From assembly GCF_030936135.1 (NCBI RefSeq), contig NC_082599.1, positions 2,218,847 through 2,282,846 on the forward strand: a stretch of 64,000 nucleotides of DNA. The letters run 5' to 3'. A program made the translations under genes and the position numbers. Positions 52,501 to 61,898 of this stretch are shown one piece after another (position 1 is the stretch's first letter; each line of letters starts with the position of its first letter). Below the pieces are notes generated by a model, which saw only the letters and a list, made by a program, of their open reading frames with translations, made no database searches and had not been told where the DNA came from. This DNA comes from Gavia stellata (Eukaryota > Chordata > Aves > Gaviiformes > Gaviidae).

Positions 52501-52615
52501 GCAAATTGCTCCTTACCTCGATTAACTGTGCCATGGCAGCTCTCGAGCAGGACAAGAAGAGGGAGGAAGACCTCACCCAGGAGAGAGGATGCTGCAAGGG
52601 TGGATCCCACGCCAT
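16195..52615 (-). CDS. TMIE: TMIE, transmembrane inner ear expressed protein (whole gene, four coding exons)
   Basis: Joined coding exons are 52615-52517, 38373-38256, 21120-20971 and 16517-16195, giving 229 residues. Every intron has GT..AG ends and the phases agree (0, 1, 1). Domain order: leader 1-29, extracellular Pro/Lys-rich segment 30-55, membrane helix about 58-80, basic juxtamembrane segment 81-102, conserved [15 protein letters not shown] block 108-122, Lys/Gly/Glu tail 123-229. From residue 30 to 122 the protein aligns with remembered human TMIE without a gap (offset of two). Arg83, Arg86 and Arg94 correspond to human Arg81, Arg84 and Arg92, the sites of DFNB6 deafness mutations. 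Known role of the family: single-pass subunit of the hair-cell mechanotransduction complex with TMC1/2, LHFPL5 and PCDH15, needed for channel localisation and gating. Human TMIE is 156 residues, and as I recall zebrafish Tmie is about 231, so length here fits the long form. A TMIE-like paralogue cannot be fully excluded. Confidence 0.93.
16518..20970 (-). other. TMIE intron 3
   Basis: A phase-1 intron of 4,453 bases. I see no CR1 copy, no further exon and no extended low-complexity tract in it. Confidence 0.9.
20971..21120 (-). CDS. TMIE: TMIE coding exon 3 (end of helix and conserved cytoplasmic core)
   Basis: The acceptor is CTCTCTTTTCCCAG and the donor GTACTT. It encodes the rest of codon 73 (Ile) through Gly122 plus one base. 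Sequence landmarks: [20 protein letters not shown], then [16 protein letters not shown], then [13 protein letters not shown]. This is the best conserved part of the family. Cys77, Cys78 and Cys82 sit at the cytoplasmic end of the helix, a location where TMIE proteins are reported to be lipid-modified. The basic run Lys81-Arg94 is the region implicated in phosphoinositide binding. Differences from the remembered human sequence are modest (MYTDK to TYADK, EVPG to EIPG). Confidence 0.97.
22555..23300 (-). mobile_element. CR1 non-LTR retrotransposon, longest copy in the window
   Basis: This is a minus-strand copy of about 745 bases in TMIE intron 2, in the same orientation as the gene. It begins in the reverse-transcriptase C-terminus ([50 protein letters not shown]) and passes through [20 protein letters not shown] to the 3' UTR, where an approximately 27-bp unit with CCCTGCCAAGTCCA is duplicated. 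A frameshift near the DEE/RELG junction splits the frame. Confidence 0.95.
26302..26548 (+). mobile_element. CR1 fragment
   Basis: A short 3' fragment of about 250 bases, antisense to TMIE within intron 2. It starts near GAAATGGCCTCAAG, continues through the stretch encoding [15 protein letters not shown] residues, and ends with a double ATTCTATG motif. Part of the TCTTTTCCAACCT terminal block is deleted. Confidence 0.93.
34602..34619 (+). repeat. T18 homopolymer
   Basis: A low-complexity run in TMIE intron 2 with no associated element that I can identify. Similar T runs are at 26853-26869 and 37428-37442. Confidence 0.9.
38256..38373 (-). CDS. TMIE: TMIE coding exon 2 (extracellular segment and most of the membrane helix)
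   Basis: The acceptor is a pyrimidine-rich CCCTCTTTCCCAG and the donor is GTAAGT. The exon encodes residues 34-72 and the first base of codon 73. It begins [19 protein letters not shown], then [19 protein letters not shown]. The TSETVV-W-LRLW-V-GIF pattern is diagnostic for TMIE: human has TKETVVFWDMRLWHVVGIF. Residues from about Leu58 are hydrophobic and form the first two thirds of the single membrane helix. The exon boundary falls inside the helix, as the phase-1 junction with exon 3 shows. Confidence 0.95.
44574..45149 (+). mobile_element. CR1 fragment
   Basis: A plus-strand copy in TMIE intron 1 (antisense to the gene). It runs from the region encoding [18 protein letters not shown] through [20 protein letters not shown] and [20 protein letters not shown] to the 3' UTR and ATGATTCTATA end. 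Frameshifts and substitutions show it is inactive. The target-side boundary before 44574 is indistinct. Confidence 0.94.
46472..46492 (+). repeat. A21 homopolymer
   Basis: An uninterrupted run of 21 A, about 170 bases before the T18 run at 46664. It is not attached to a CR1 end, and avian CR1 does not end in poly(A). Confidence 0.9.
46664..46681 (+). repeat. T18 homopolymer
   Basis: A run of 18 T that forms a complementary pair with the A21 tract at 46472-46492 across about 170 bases. Confidence 0.9.
46881..47260 (+). mobile_element. CR1 fragment
   Basis: A plus-strand 3' fragment starting at GGGAGCTGGGGTTGTTCAGC and ending at CCAACCTTAGTGATTCTGTG. It encodes the [20 protein letters not shown] to [13 protein letters not shown] remnant. 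It lies in TMIE intron 1, antisense to the gene, about 1.7 kb from the previous copy. Confidence 0.94.
51794..52035. repeat. Inverted repeat with 72-base arms, TMIE intron 1
   Basis: The left arm 51794-51866 starts GTTCATCCCAGCCTTGCTG and ends AAAGCTCTGAAA. The reverse complement of the right arm, 51964-52035, reads the same with a handful of substitutions and one single-base indel. The spacer is 97 bases. I see no obvious target-site duplication. In the TMIE pre-mRNA the two arms could pair into a long hairpin. It ends about 480 bases inside intron 1. Confidence 0.9.
52057..52204. repeat. Two-copy 74-base tandem duplication, TMIE intron 1
   Basis: Copies 52057-52130 and 52131-52204 each start CAGGATCACCTGGATCAC and differ at one visible position (52075 G, 52149 T). 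The near identity implies a recent duplication or strong homogenisation. It starts 21 bases after the inverted repeat ends and lies about 310 bases from the exon 1 donor. Confidence 0.93.
52517..52615 (-). CDS. TMIE: TMIE coding exon 1 (leader and start codon)
   Basis: This exon encodes residues 1-33, starting MAWDPP and ending AMAQLIE, and finishes on a codon boundary before a GTAAGG donor. The start was chosen because it is the first ATG after an in-frame TAA and has A at -3 and G at +4. The end, AQLIE joined to ATTEPP of exon 2, matches GQLVE-PSTAPP of human TMIE in place and phase, which is the main support for an otherwise weakly conserved exon. The leader has only a short hydrophobic run (SSSLFLSC) broken by Arg15 and Arg25. 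A plausible signal-peptidase site is AMA|Q at 29/30. Met28 has a near-perfect Kozak context (GCTGCCATGG) and could be a second start. Confidence 0.8.
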
Positions 52616-52792
52616 CTTCTCTTCCCAGTGTATCTCCGACTTCTGCGCTGTAGCCCAAAGCAGGGGAGGTTATGAATAACCCAGCCAGCTCTCAGCAGTG
52701 TTCAGCATTTACCAGAAGCGATCGCATGCTGTCCTGGCCCTTCTTTACTGCCTTCCTTTCTAACCCAGCAGTCGCAGAGCTCATGCCGGGGA

Positions 52793-52808
52793 GTCATTAA
52801 TTAATTAG
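52793..52808 (-). promoter_or_regulatory. AT-rich homeodomain/POU-IV-like site upstream of TMIE exon 1
   Basis: The minus strand reads CTAATTAATTAATGAC, about 180 bases upstream of the start codon. It resembles the POU4F-type core (ATAATTAATGAG). POU4F3 is a hair-cell transcription factor. A canonical E-box ACAGCTG lies at 52951-52957. Both motifs are short and occur by chance, so the assignment is inference. If transcription starts close to exon 1, the AT-rich block could also serve as the TATA-like element. Confidence 0.35.
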
Positions 52809-54091
52809 ACTGGTGTCGCTTACAGAGTGCTCTGCTGCTCCCAGCTTCGTGAAGGAGGGGACGCAAGGAGCAAAGTAGCACTCAGAGCTCTTGCTGATCC
52901 CCCAGAGGAAGGCGATTCACTCATTAAGACCCTGGCTTTGCTTTTCTTTTACAGCTGCCTGACTGATTCCAGCTCTCTTGCTCTTGTTTTTCTCCTGGCC
53001 TGTTGAGAGAATTCTCTTCCCCTAATGAAAAAGGGCTGTAAGCCAAGCTGATGCATCATCAGCATCATAGCTACCCTACGCTAGCAGAGTTCAGTGTTAC
53101 TAGAGATGAGTATTTGACATCTCGGGATTTTAAAAGCATCTTTCACCCCTGAATGATCTTGTGGATGTGTTGCTACAGCCTGCAACTTCACCTGGAGTTG
53201 AGCTCTGAAGGGAGCTGAAGGCAACTGGGAAGAGCATGAGCATAGCAAGTTGTAGAAGCTAAAGCTGCAGGGCCACCATCTCCAGCTCAGCTCTGCTCAA
53301 GGGGCTCAAGAAAATTATCTGAATGAGATGGGTAGGGAAAACACAACCTGAGGGGTTTGAGGGGGCAGGGGACTCTCGGCCAGACTGTCCTTCCACCAAG
53401 GAGCAAACAAAACCTTGGGCCACAGAGTGAAAAAGAGAGTCAGAAGGAGAGTGACTGGATGAACCAGGTTTACTATATTATCCCATACTCATAATTTCTT
53501 TTAGTATTCTTTACTGGGAGAAGCCTGGGATTTTAAGCAAGAAAACAAGCAATGAGATCCAGGAGGATGTAGTCACTTCTGCTACTGTGTTCTAGCACTT
53601 TTAGACAACTAAGCGCAGCTTCAGGAAAAATAGCTCCATAGCAAATTAATATTTTACGAGCTCAAATAGGCAGGCCAGCTTTAAGGTTTGCATTACTGAT
53701 TAGATTGTGAAGATTAGAGGAGGGTGGAATGATGCCAGCGTGTACATTGCCTTGGAAGAAAAGCAGCCCTTTGGTTCTCTGCTGCGTTTGAGCTCGCTGC
53801 AGATTTATATGGTGACTGTTAGCCACTGCGTTCCTGTGCATGAGATGATGGGAAACTGTGTGCTCGGAAAATGGGTATAAGAATTGGGTGCGGTGGAAAG
53901 GGAAGGCAGGATGCTGTGTTACGAGGTCTCATCAGCAGACAACAGACGGTGGCAGCATTGAGGCAGGGAATTATGCATCTGTCTCAGAAGTTGTGCAGCT
54001 TGGTCCTCCTTTCCCCGATGAAAATCCAGTCTGGGATTCTGAGATCCCAAGCAGTGTTTCACTGAGCTGGTTGTAATGTTTTTCAGCTTGA

Positions 54092-54112
54092 TTTTTTTTT
54101 TTTTTTTTTTTT
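54092..54112 (+). repeat. T21 homopolymer
   Basis: A run of 21 T between the upstream edge of TMIE and the candidate promoter at 55.5 kb. Shorter T runs occur at 54893-54908 and 57054-57067. Confidence 0.9.
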
Positions 54113-55459
54113 AAGGAAATGGGGTTTTTGGAGCTGATACTTTGCTCCTCTCCTCCTCCCTTCACCCTACCTTCCCTCCTCTGGGTTTCTAAAACTTTGT
54201 TGTTGTCTTAATTCAGCTGAAATCGGCCAAGGGATAAAGGTCTGGGAGGTACTGAGTTTCTGTGCATTTCATTTAAAAAGTATGCCAGTGAGTAAAAAGT
54301 TGAATCGGTTATAGGCCCATGGAAGGAACAAGGACCGTATGTGGACAATTCTTGCTGGACACCAGAGGATCCATGCTGGGCAGAGATGCTATGGCCAACC
54401 AAGCTGTGGGGAGCTTCGGTTTGTGCCTGCATCTTGCCAGACACCAGCGGATGCAACCGCAGGGCATTAACCCATAGCAAACTGGGCTGCCAGTCCTGCT
54501 GCTTATGGGACTGCTTCCTTTTAGAAAGCATTGTCTAAGGACTAGTCTGCTGAAGAGGAGCTTGTGGAATTGCACCTCCTGCGCCCTGGCTCAAGCCCTA
54601 AGCCTCTGGGTTGCTATTTCCAAAATGCAGTTTATTATTAGTGCCTTGCCCATGGGCCGGAGTTCAACGCTGCTCCCATCCTTTTATTTGTCAGTTCTCA
54701 AGAGGTGTAGTTTTTTGGTGGTTTATTTTGTTTTTTAATGCACTGAACAAGTTAGATTGTGACTTTCCTGTAGCTGGTGGGGAGTTATCTCCTCTCTCTG
54801 TGCTCATGAACCAGGCCTGCCGTGGCATCAAACCACTGCTGGAAAAAGTTTGTGCCAAGAGCTATGCAAAAATAGCCCAAACAAACCTCATCTTTTTTTT
54901 TTTTTTTTCCCCCTAGCCTCCAGATTTCTTATTCTATATATGGGTCATTGAAGTGGAATGCCTCCTTTCGTTTTCAGGGGAAAAAAAAATATGTGGATTT
55001 CTGCAGACTCCAGACCTTTCAGCACTTCGTAACTTTATTTCAGCTTCTTTCCTTGGGACAACTTGAAAATACTTGGAGTAGGTCTGAGCAGAATCGCCTG
55101 GTGGGATTTTAAACGATAAGATTTCATGTCAGCCTTCTATTCCTTTGAGCTTTCAGAGTTGTGGGGGTTTTTTTTGTTGGTTTTTTTTTTAATTTTCTTT
55201 CATACAAGGAGAACAAACAAACTTTTTATACGCAAGCATCTACTTCGAATTTGATGACCTGACCCCTCAAGCTGAATATTTTGTAGACAGAAAAAAAAAA
55301 AAAGTGTTGCAAAACTTCTGAATTTAGCAACAGTGAGGAAGCGGGCTTTGCAGAGAGAGAGGAAATAGTTGTCTTTTCCCATATACAGCCCTACCAGCAA
55401 TGACCCTTCACCGGATAAAGTTACTCACAGCCCCAGTGCACATGCTGTTATGTACTCAC

Positions 55460-55500
55460 CGATTAGTGGATGACCACCAATCTCTGAGTGAAACCACAGG
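55460..55500 (-). other. Possible untranslated first exon of TMIE
   Basis: The segment lies between the inferred start near 55500 and a consensus donor (CG|GTGAGTAC). It has no ATG. It could splice to a plausible acceptor just upstream of the TMIE start codon (CCCTGCTTTGGGCTACAG, exon starting about 52640), which is preceded by a branch-point-like TTCATAAC. The pairing is inferred from splice signals only. Confidence 0.25.
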
Positions 55501-55523
55501 CGCTGTTAAACTTGTCAGCTTCC

Positions 55524-55531
55524 TATTTATA
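55524..55531 (-). promoter_or_regulatory. Candidate TATA box
   Basis: The minus strand reads TATAAATA, about 30 bases before a possible start region around 55500 and upstream of a good GTGAGT donor at 55459. An inverted CCAAT motif lies farther upstream near 55596-55600. This combination suggests a minus-strand promoter about 2.9 kb upstream of TMIE coding exon 1. Confidence 0.35.
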
Positions 55532-58500
55532 GCTTGTGCCTTTTGCATCCTCTTGGGAAATAAATGAAATGTGGCTCTTGCTAAACATGTCACCTCGCCA
55601 ATCACTGCGGCGCTGGCGTTGCTGCTACGCAAAAGCACGACAAAGCTGTTCAGGAATAAGTTGCGGTCCTGAACCGTGTGAGTTTGTTCAGCACGGCAGC
55701 AAAAGCCCCAGGGGTCAAACCACTGAAAGGGATGTGGCTCTTGCCTGCCTCATCTTCTCCCCCACCTTGGGGCTTCTTTGCTGTCTGTCTGCATTTGGGC
55801 TGATGGGCAAATGGACGAAGAGCCACAGGAGACTCGAGGTCTGGCCTGCCTGGAAATGCACCGAGCAGGTAAGAAGAGAGCAGGGAAGTCTCCTTGCTTT
55901 ATTCTGGCTTTATTGATGTCGACATCCATCAAGTAGCTAGGATTTCTTAACAGCAATTTCTAACACAAACATCTTTTGTGAGAAGGCTCCTGAAGAGAGA
56001 AGTTGTGTGTACCGCGCGTGCTCACTTACATGTTGCAAAACTTTGCAGGCACTGTTGACGGAAATCCGAAACAGGACTGGTGGGTGACTTTTGTGCGTGT
56101 CACAGCTCTGTTACGCTGCTCATTCTACTGGGGGCATGTTGATTCCTTTCGTCCATGTGCTTCGAAGCACCTTGAAGCTGCGGTGATGGGCACTGTGCAG
56201 GGTTACAGCGTTTAGAGGGAAATGCCCCTTTGCCATGCAGAATACATGTTCCTGAATGAGTGGGAAGAAGGGATTTAGGGGAAGGTGGAGGGTCTTCTTT
56301 CCTGCCCAAGTGTGGGATTATCTCTGTTCAACCACCCCAGAGCCCCCATGCCCTCCAGCAATCAGTTCCAGGCTTTCTCTTCTCTCCTCGCTCTTCCCCT
56401 AGAGCAGAGAGGTCCCAAGCCCATGTACTTCCCTGCTCTCCCGGGTGTTTGGAGGTTTCCAGGGAGACCAGTCTCCCGGTTCCCCATCACCCTTCAGACC
56501 AACCATGAGCAAAGAGGAGGCAGCCCCAGGGCAGGGGAGGAGAGCTGGGAGCCAGGAGAGTGGAGAAGCCCGGAAAAGGGAGGAATAGATCTTCTTAAAT
56601 GCCTTTAGCTGCAGCGTAATCCCCAGAGCATCATGAAATGTTTTTCCCTTCATCTTCGCAGCTCCTCTTTAGGTATTTGAAGGTTGCCCTCAGTCCCTGC
56701 AGACTGTGGCTAGGAAAGCTCCTTTGTGGAAGTGCGGAGGCTGCATTTGTTTTCAGCCGGCTCAGTCATAACTTGCCTGCCCTGTGCACCGCAGAAGCAC
56801 GACAAGCTTCCCCACAGAGCTGAAGGCAAACTCGGGAACACCGTGAATGCTTGCCTACGGGGAGCGGCAGCCGTATCACCCATCCACGGCTGCTGTTTCC
56901 CTTTAAATTCTCTAAAAGCCATTCAAGTATTGAGTTGCTTGCTGAAACGTTAATGTGGAGACTGGCCAAGCGATGGCAGCCTGCCAGGGGTTTCCATGTC
57001 TACCAAGAATGTTCTGCAGTGCACCTTGGGAGAGGAACAGTACTTCCTCGATATTTTTTTTTTTTTTCTTTCCCCTCCCCTTAAAGTGAGTAAATAAAGC
57101 AGCTGAAAAGTTAGAGCAGGCAGCTTTCATCACCAGCTCCTCTTTCCATTCACATGGCTACATATCCTGGCTGACAGCTCAACGCATGGTAAGAGGGGCT
57201 TTTTGCTCAGGTGGTGTTCGGCTGCCAGGAGATGCTACTAAACTGCTGTTGAAGTGGTCTTGTGGGAGACTGTGGTCCTATTGCAAAAGATTTGGTTTTG
57301 TGACATGATGGGGGTGACAGCTCTGGAAACGGCATGGTGTTCAGTGTGTGACAGTGTCTTTCTCCAAAGTTTATTGCTTGGGTATTTTGTAGGGTTAGGA
57401 AAGGATGCATCCATGTTTAAGATGCAAGATGGTTTGGGAGGCTGTGAATTCAGCAAAATCCTACCATCTCTGCCTCCATAAAACAGGAATGCTGATCGTT
57501 TCCTGGCTGCATAGAGGCAAATATTCACAAAACCCCTCCTGGTGCTGATAGGGCGTGTGCCACAGGAGCAGGATATAATGGTGCGATTCACCGCAATCCT
57601 GTGGGACAAGGTGCCTTTTTTTCTCCGGCACCATGTCTCCGGGCAGTTGGACTTATTACGTAGCTGACGTGCCTCGCGGTTGCAGGTGGCTTCCAGCCCA
57701 GTGGGACAGGGCCTTGCTGTCCCCATTTAGCTGCTGAAGGGAGAAGTTGGATATGGCCAATGTGGTGCCATGGGAAGGTCAATCCAAGGCCAGGAGAGGG
57801 CCACCGATCTCATGTGGCCACAGAATGAAGGTCACCTCCTCCTGGTTGTCTCTGTCTCCAGGGTCCGTGTTGCAGTGACTTGTCATTGCTCTTACAGGAA
57901 AGGTGGGTTGCTGATGGGCTGTCTCGTCTATGCTGCTATCTCAATGGGGAATTTGGGAACTGGGAGGGGCAGAAATGGGGGGAAGACTGGGTCAAGACTT
58001 GCGCCACTCTTCAGAGTTGCTCATGTGCTGGCTGGCCATCGTCATCTTCTCCCACACTGCCTGTGTTTGAGTGTTTGAGGAGAGCCTTTGCCAGCCCTCT
58101 CAAATCAAATGGTGGCTTTCTCAGGAGGTACGCATAAACCCCATCTGGGTGATGTGGGGGGGGACTGGTCCTGCCCAGAAAAATGTCTCATGCATTAAGA
58201 AATAAAATCTAGTTAATTTCTGCTCTCCATCCTCCTTCAGTGAGTCTCTCGTCTATCTGTAGCTCTGCACCCTTGCTCCTCTTTCATGTCTCCATGTGGC
58301 AGATACCTCTGGCTATCGGATGCCTCTGATCCACCGACTGGATGCATCTGACATAGCTTGCCAAGGAGTGGGAAGAAGGAAGAAGCCCATTGCAGCTGGG
58401 GTTGTGCCACCCTACTCAGAGCGTTTGGAGGAGCCCTGGTAAAAGTCACTGTCCTCCTGCAGTCAAGCGCTATAGACCTCTGTGCCATTCCCCAGCTGGG

Positions 58501-61500
58501 CTGTTCTGCAGCCCAAAAGACTCATGCAATTAAGTACTTGCTTATCTCACTGGTACCACTTCTCTGCTCCAACTCAGACAAATTTTTATGTCATTTTCAG
58601 AGCTGGAAGGGTTGTGACCATTCTGCTACCATGAAAGAGCAATACAACACTCTCTTATTATTCCACAGTTTTCTGGAAACTTACCCATCCAACTAACTAC
58701 GGAAGGGCTCATAGCTTCAGATAACTTTGCAGAGAGGAAGAAGCTGTTCTGACCTGAAAGATGACAGCTTGGTGCTGACACAGGAAAGTGGGGGGCTTTT
58801 GTCTGTTTTCCTGTTTTCTGGCTTTCTGCATGTATAGCAGCTCCTGTGGAATTAGGACTGACTGCCAGAGGCTAGTGTTTGCTTTCTTCTTTAGCAAGGC
58901 CTTTAGTTAGACAAGCTACCACAGAGCAATAAATAGTTTGGATTCATGAGTCATGTTTCATTCTTGTAAGTAAGTGGGCATCATGGATTTATTTAAAAAA
59001 GGCTTCTTTGTTTCTGTGTGTGTTGTTACAGAAAAGTAATGCTCAAGTAGAGTCCCTATGCCTCTCTTGGACTGGCCAGCTGTCACTGTTGAAGATAGAA
59101 ATACCACTCTTTAGAGCAGCTATCTGTTTTGCTCTGTGGAGTGAGAATTAGAATTGCTTTACTGAGCAGTAAGCACATTAGTCATGTAATGCCATGTGGT
59201 ATGGTGTCCCAAGTGAGCTTGTGTCTTTGGACTTGATGTGGGGCTGGGTGTGATTGCAGAGGTGCTTGGTATCTTCCCAAAGTGTCTGTAAACCATCTGG
59301 GCTTTCCAAAGTTCTGAGAGTAATGTAGCACCCTGACCTTTGGATGGCAGCTACGGCCAGATGGAAGGGCATCCTGACTGGCTCCTCTGCCCTCAGGGTA
59401 GAGGCAAGTACCACAGGTCATACGGAAGGGGGGACACCTTGAAATGGTGACCATCCCCACCATGACCATCTAGTTTTCCTGCCTTGGCAGCCTAATCTTC
59501 TGTGCTGTGTGGGACAGGGGAAGGATGGGACCAGTTAGTGCAGCGCATGATGCACAGTTTCAGCACCACCTCATTGCAGCTGGAGTTTGTCCAACAGGCT
59601 AAGGAACTGGTACAGCTTGACTAACAGGCACAAGGAGACATGTAACTCTTGGGTACTTCTTGGTCCTTGGATCAGGACCAATGTTTTGTCCCTTATGCTA
59701 ACGGCCAGTGTGCTCCTGTCTGGTTTTGTCCCTTTCCAGCTCTTCCTTACTCTGAAGACAACCAGGTGCTACCTGGTGAAGGCCATCAGCCAACAGCTAC
59801 TGCCTGTCCAGGGTCTTGTCAATGCCTTTTGGATGACCTTGCACTTCTACCAATTAAAGAAGTCATAGCAAGTCCCTGCCGGTGGTGGACCTTCGTCAAT
59901 ACTGGTGCTAAGAACTGGATCTGCCGTAGACCCGGCACTACGTGGATGTGTAATTAGGGACAGTACCAGGACCAACTCTAGTGTTAACAGAGGAGAGCGC
60001 AGGTGGGGTGGACTTGCTGAAGGTCATGTAAACAGCTAGGGAAATGGTATTTAGGTTATCTGGCTGCTCAGCTAAGGCTGAAATGTCTAGACTGTGCATA
60101 CTTCCAGGGATTAACTCTAGACTCTTCAAGCTGAGAGCCTGTGTGGGGTCAATACTGTGACATTTAGTTTGCATCTGAGCTCTCTGTCTAGCAGACACTG
60201 AGACAGGAGGTTGTAGGAAGAGTCAGTCTGTTAACTTTGCACGGGGCTTTCCTACATAAGGAAATGAATGTGGTAAGGCAAGATGTTGAGTACATATCAA
60301 TATATTTTTCATGCTTTCTCTCCTTATGCTTGTTCTGTGCCTGTCCTTCTCCTGGCCACTCTTGTGTTGCAGTCTGTCCCTAGTCTTCTCTGATTGTCAT
60401 CTCTGTCTCTCGTGGACAGGAATACAGATGCAGACAGAGGACTATATGCAGTGCACATTACCTGAATTCTTCTGTGCATCCTGACAAGAGTCTGGAGAAT
60501 TTCTGAAAGTGTTTGATTTCTATACTGGTTTACTGCTGAATGGTTGCTCAGATGTAGAAAACATTTCTGTACCCGCTGTTGATCCCAGTTTTTTCTTCCT
60601 TGTTTTCTAATCAATCCTGCCTTGCATGCCTCTCTTACCCTTTAGGGAAAAGCCTTGTGTTGCTTCAGTGAAAAGAACCGGGACAAGTTTGATTATCAAG
60701 AAGGTTGTGAAACTTCTTTTGCATGAGAGATGAATAATTGCACACTTGGCTCCTGTTTCCATGCATAGTTTCTCAATGGCATGCACAAAAACCGTGCTTC
60801 TGGGCTTGCAAGGCACACGAGTTAAAGAGTACGTGCTTGGATCAGACATCCACCTCTATGTTAGAGTCCCCTGAGTGAGTGAATTTGAGTAGTCCAGTTT
60901 GTTGCTCCTGTCTGGGGTGGGTGCTGTGTCAGATCCTTAGCTGGCTAAAGCATAACACATCCAACGAGGTCCCAGAACTATGACTGCCCTATTCCCTGCC
61001 AAAGCCTCAGACGGTCCTGCGGCATGCCTGCAGTAAGGCAGCAGAAATATCGGGTTGATGCTCACTGGGATTATAGGCCTGGTGCCATCTTAGATTTGCA
61101 TTGCCTCCTCCATCTCCCAACTCAGTCCTCTTTTACATGACACCGATGTGCATCTGAAACATCTTGGGATGTCTTGGGGTAAATGAAACTGCTGAGTTTT
61201 TAAAACAACCTTTTAGAAGGGAAAAAAAAGCTATATGATACTGGGATTTATGCTAGGAGGAACTATCTTTTGTTGGGGAAAACAAAAATAGCTTATTCTT
61301 CTCACATCTTCAAACAGCCTCTACCCAGGGGTAAGCAGGAGCTGAGGTTTCATTGAGTGATGCTGTGGGAATGGGAGGCTGCAGGCTGTTTGCTGCTGCT
61401 CTGGGGCATGCTTCAGCAACCCCGTATTGGAGCTGGTATAGTCAAGGGTATTCTTTTAAGTGAGTGAGTCATAAAACAGCTATTTCCAGAATGGTTGGTT

Positions 61501-61721
61501 CTTGTAACATAGGGTGGTATTGCCCTGGTGATAGAAAGATGTGCTGGCCAACAGAGCTGACTCAGCATCACTGGCCCCAGAACTCAAGAATTTGCCTGGG
61601 ACCTGGTTTCAGCAGAGGAAGCTGGACTATATATAGGCTTTTGTTAACAAAATGAAACAAAAACTGCTTGATGGAAAAGACAGCGTGTTTCAGGGAAGCT
61701 GTATTTGGAGAAAATTGCAAG

Positions 61722-61898
61722 AGTGGTGAGACACTGGAACAGGTTGCCCAGAGAAGTTGTAGATACCTCATCATCAGAAGTGTTCAAAGTCAGGTCAGGA
61801 GGGGCTTTGAGCAATCTGATCTAGCAAAAGATGTTCCAAGGGGTTGGACTAGATGATCTTTAAAGGTCCATTCCAACCCAAACCATTCTATGATTCTA
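61722..61898 (+). mobile_element. CR1 fragment of a different, older-looking subfamily
   Basis: Only the last 177 bases remain: AGTGGTGAGACACTGGAACA, then GTTGTAGATACC, GGTTGGACTAGATGATCTTT and a terminal TTCTATGATTCTA. The 3' UTR (GGGGCTTTGAGCAATCTGAT) differs from the other five copies, so a separate CR1 subfamily is likely. Confidence 0.9.

Larger units (their letters stand above)
38374..52516 (-). other. TMIE intron 1
   Basis: A phase-0 intron of 14,143 bases. It contains CR1 fragments at 44574-45149 and 46881-47260, an A21 tract and a T18 tract near 46.5 kb, and an inverted repeat plus tandem duplication at 51794-52204 close to exon 1. No additional coding exon is supported. Confidence 0.88.
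52616..61721. other. Upstream flank of TMIE
   Basis: It holds the candidate regulatory sites and T runs listed separately. Open frames up to 162 codons (57238-57726, minus) overlap frames on the other strand, are rich in Cys, Arg and Ser, and match no family I know. No neighbouring gene is supported. Confidence 0.55.

Noticed and set aside
57238..57726. 162-codon minus-strand frame
   Set aside because: It is rich in Cys, Arg, Ser and Thr without any family motif, and plus-strand frames overlap it. No promoter or splice context fits.
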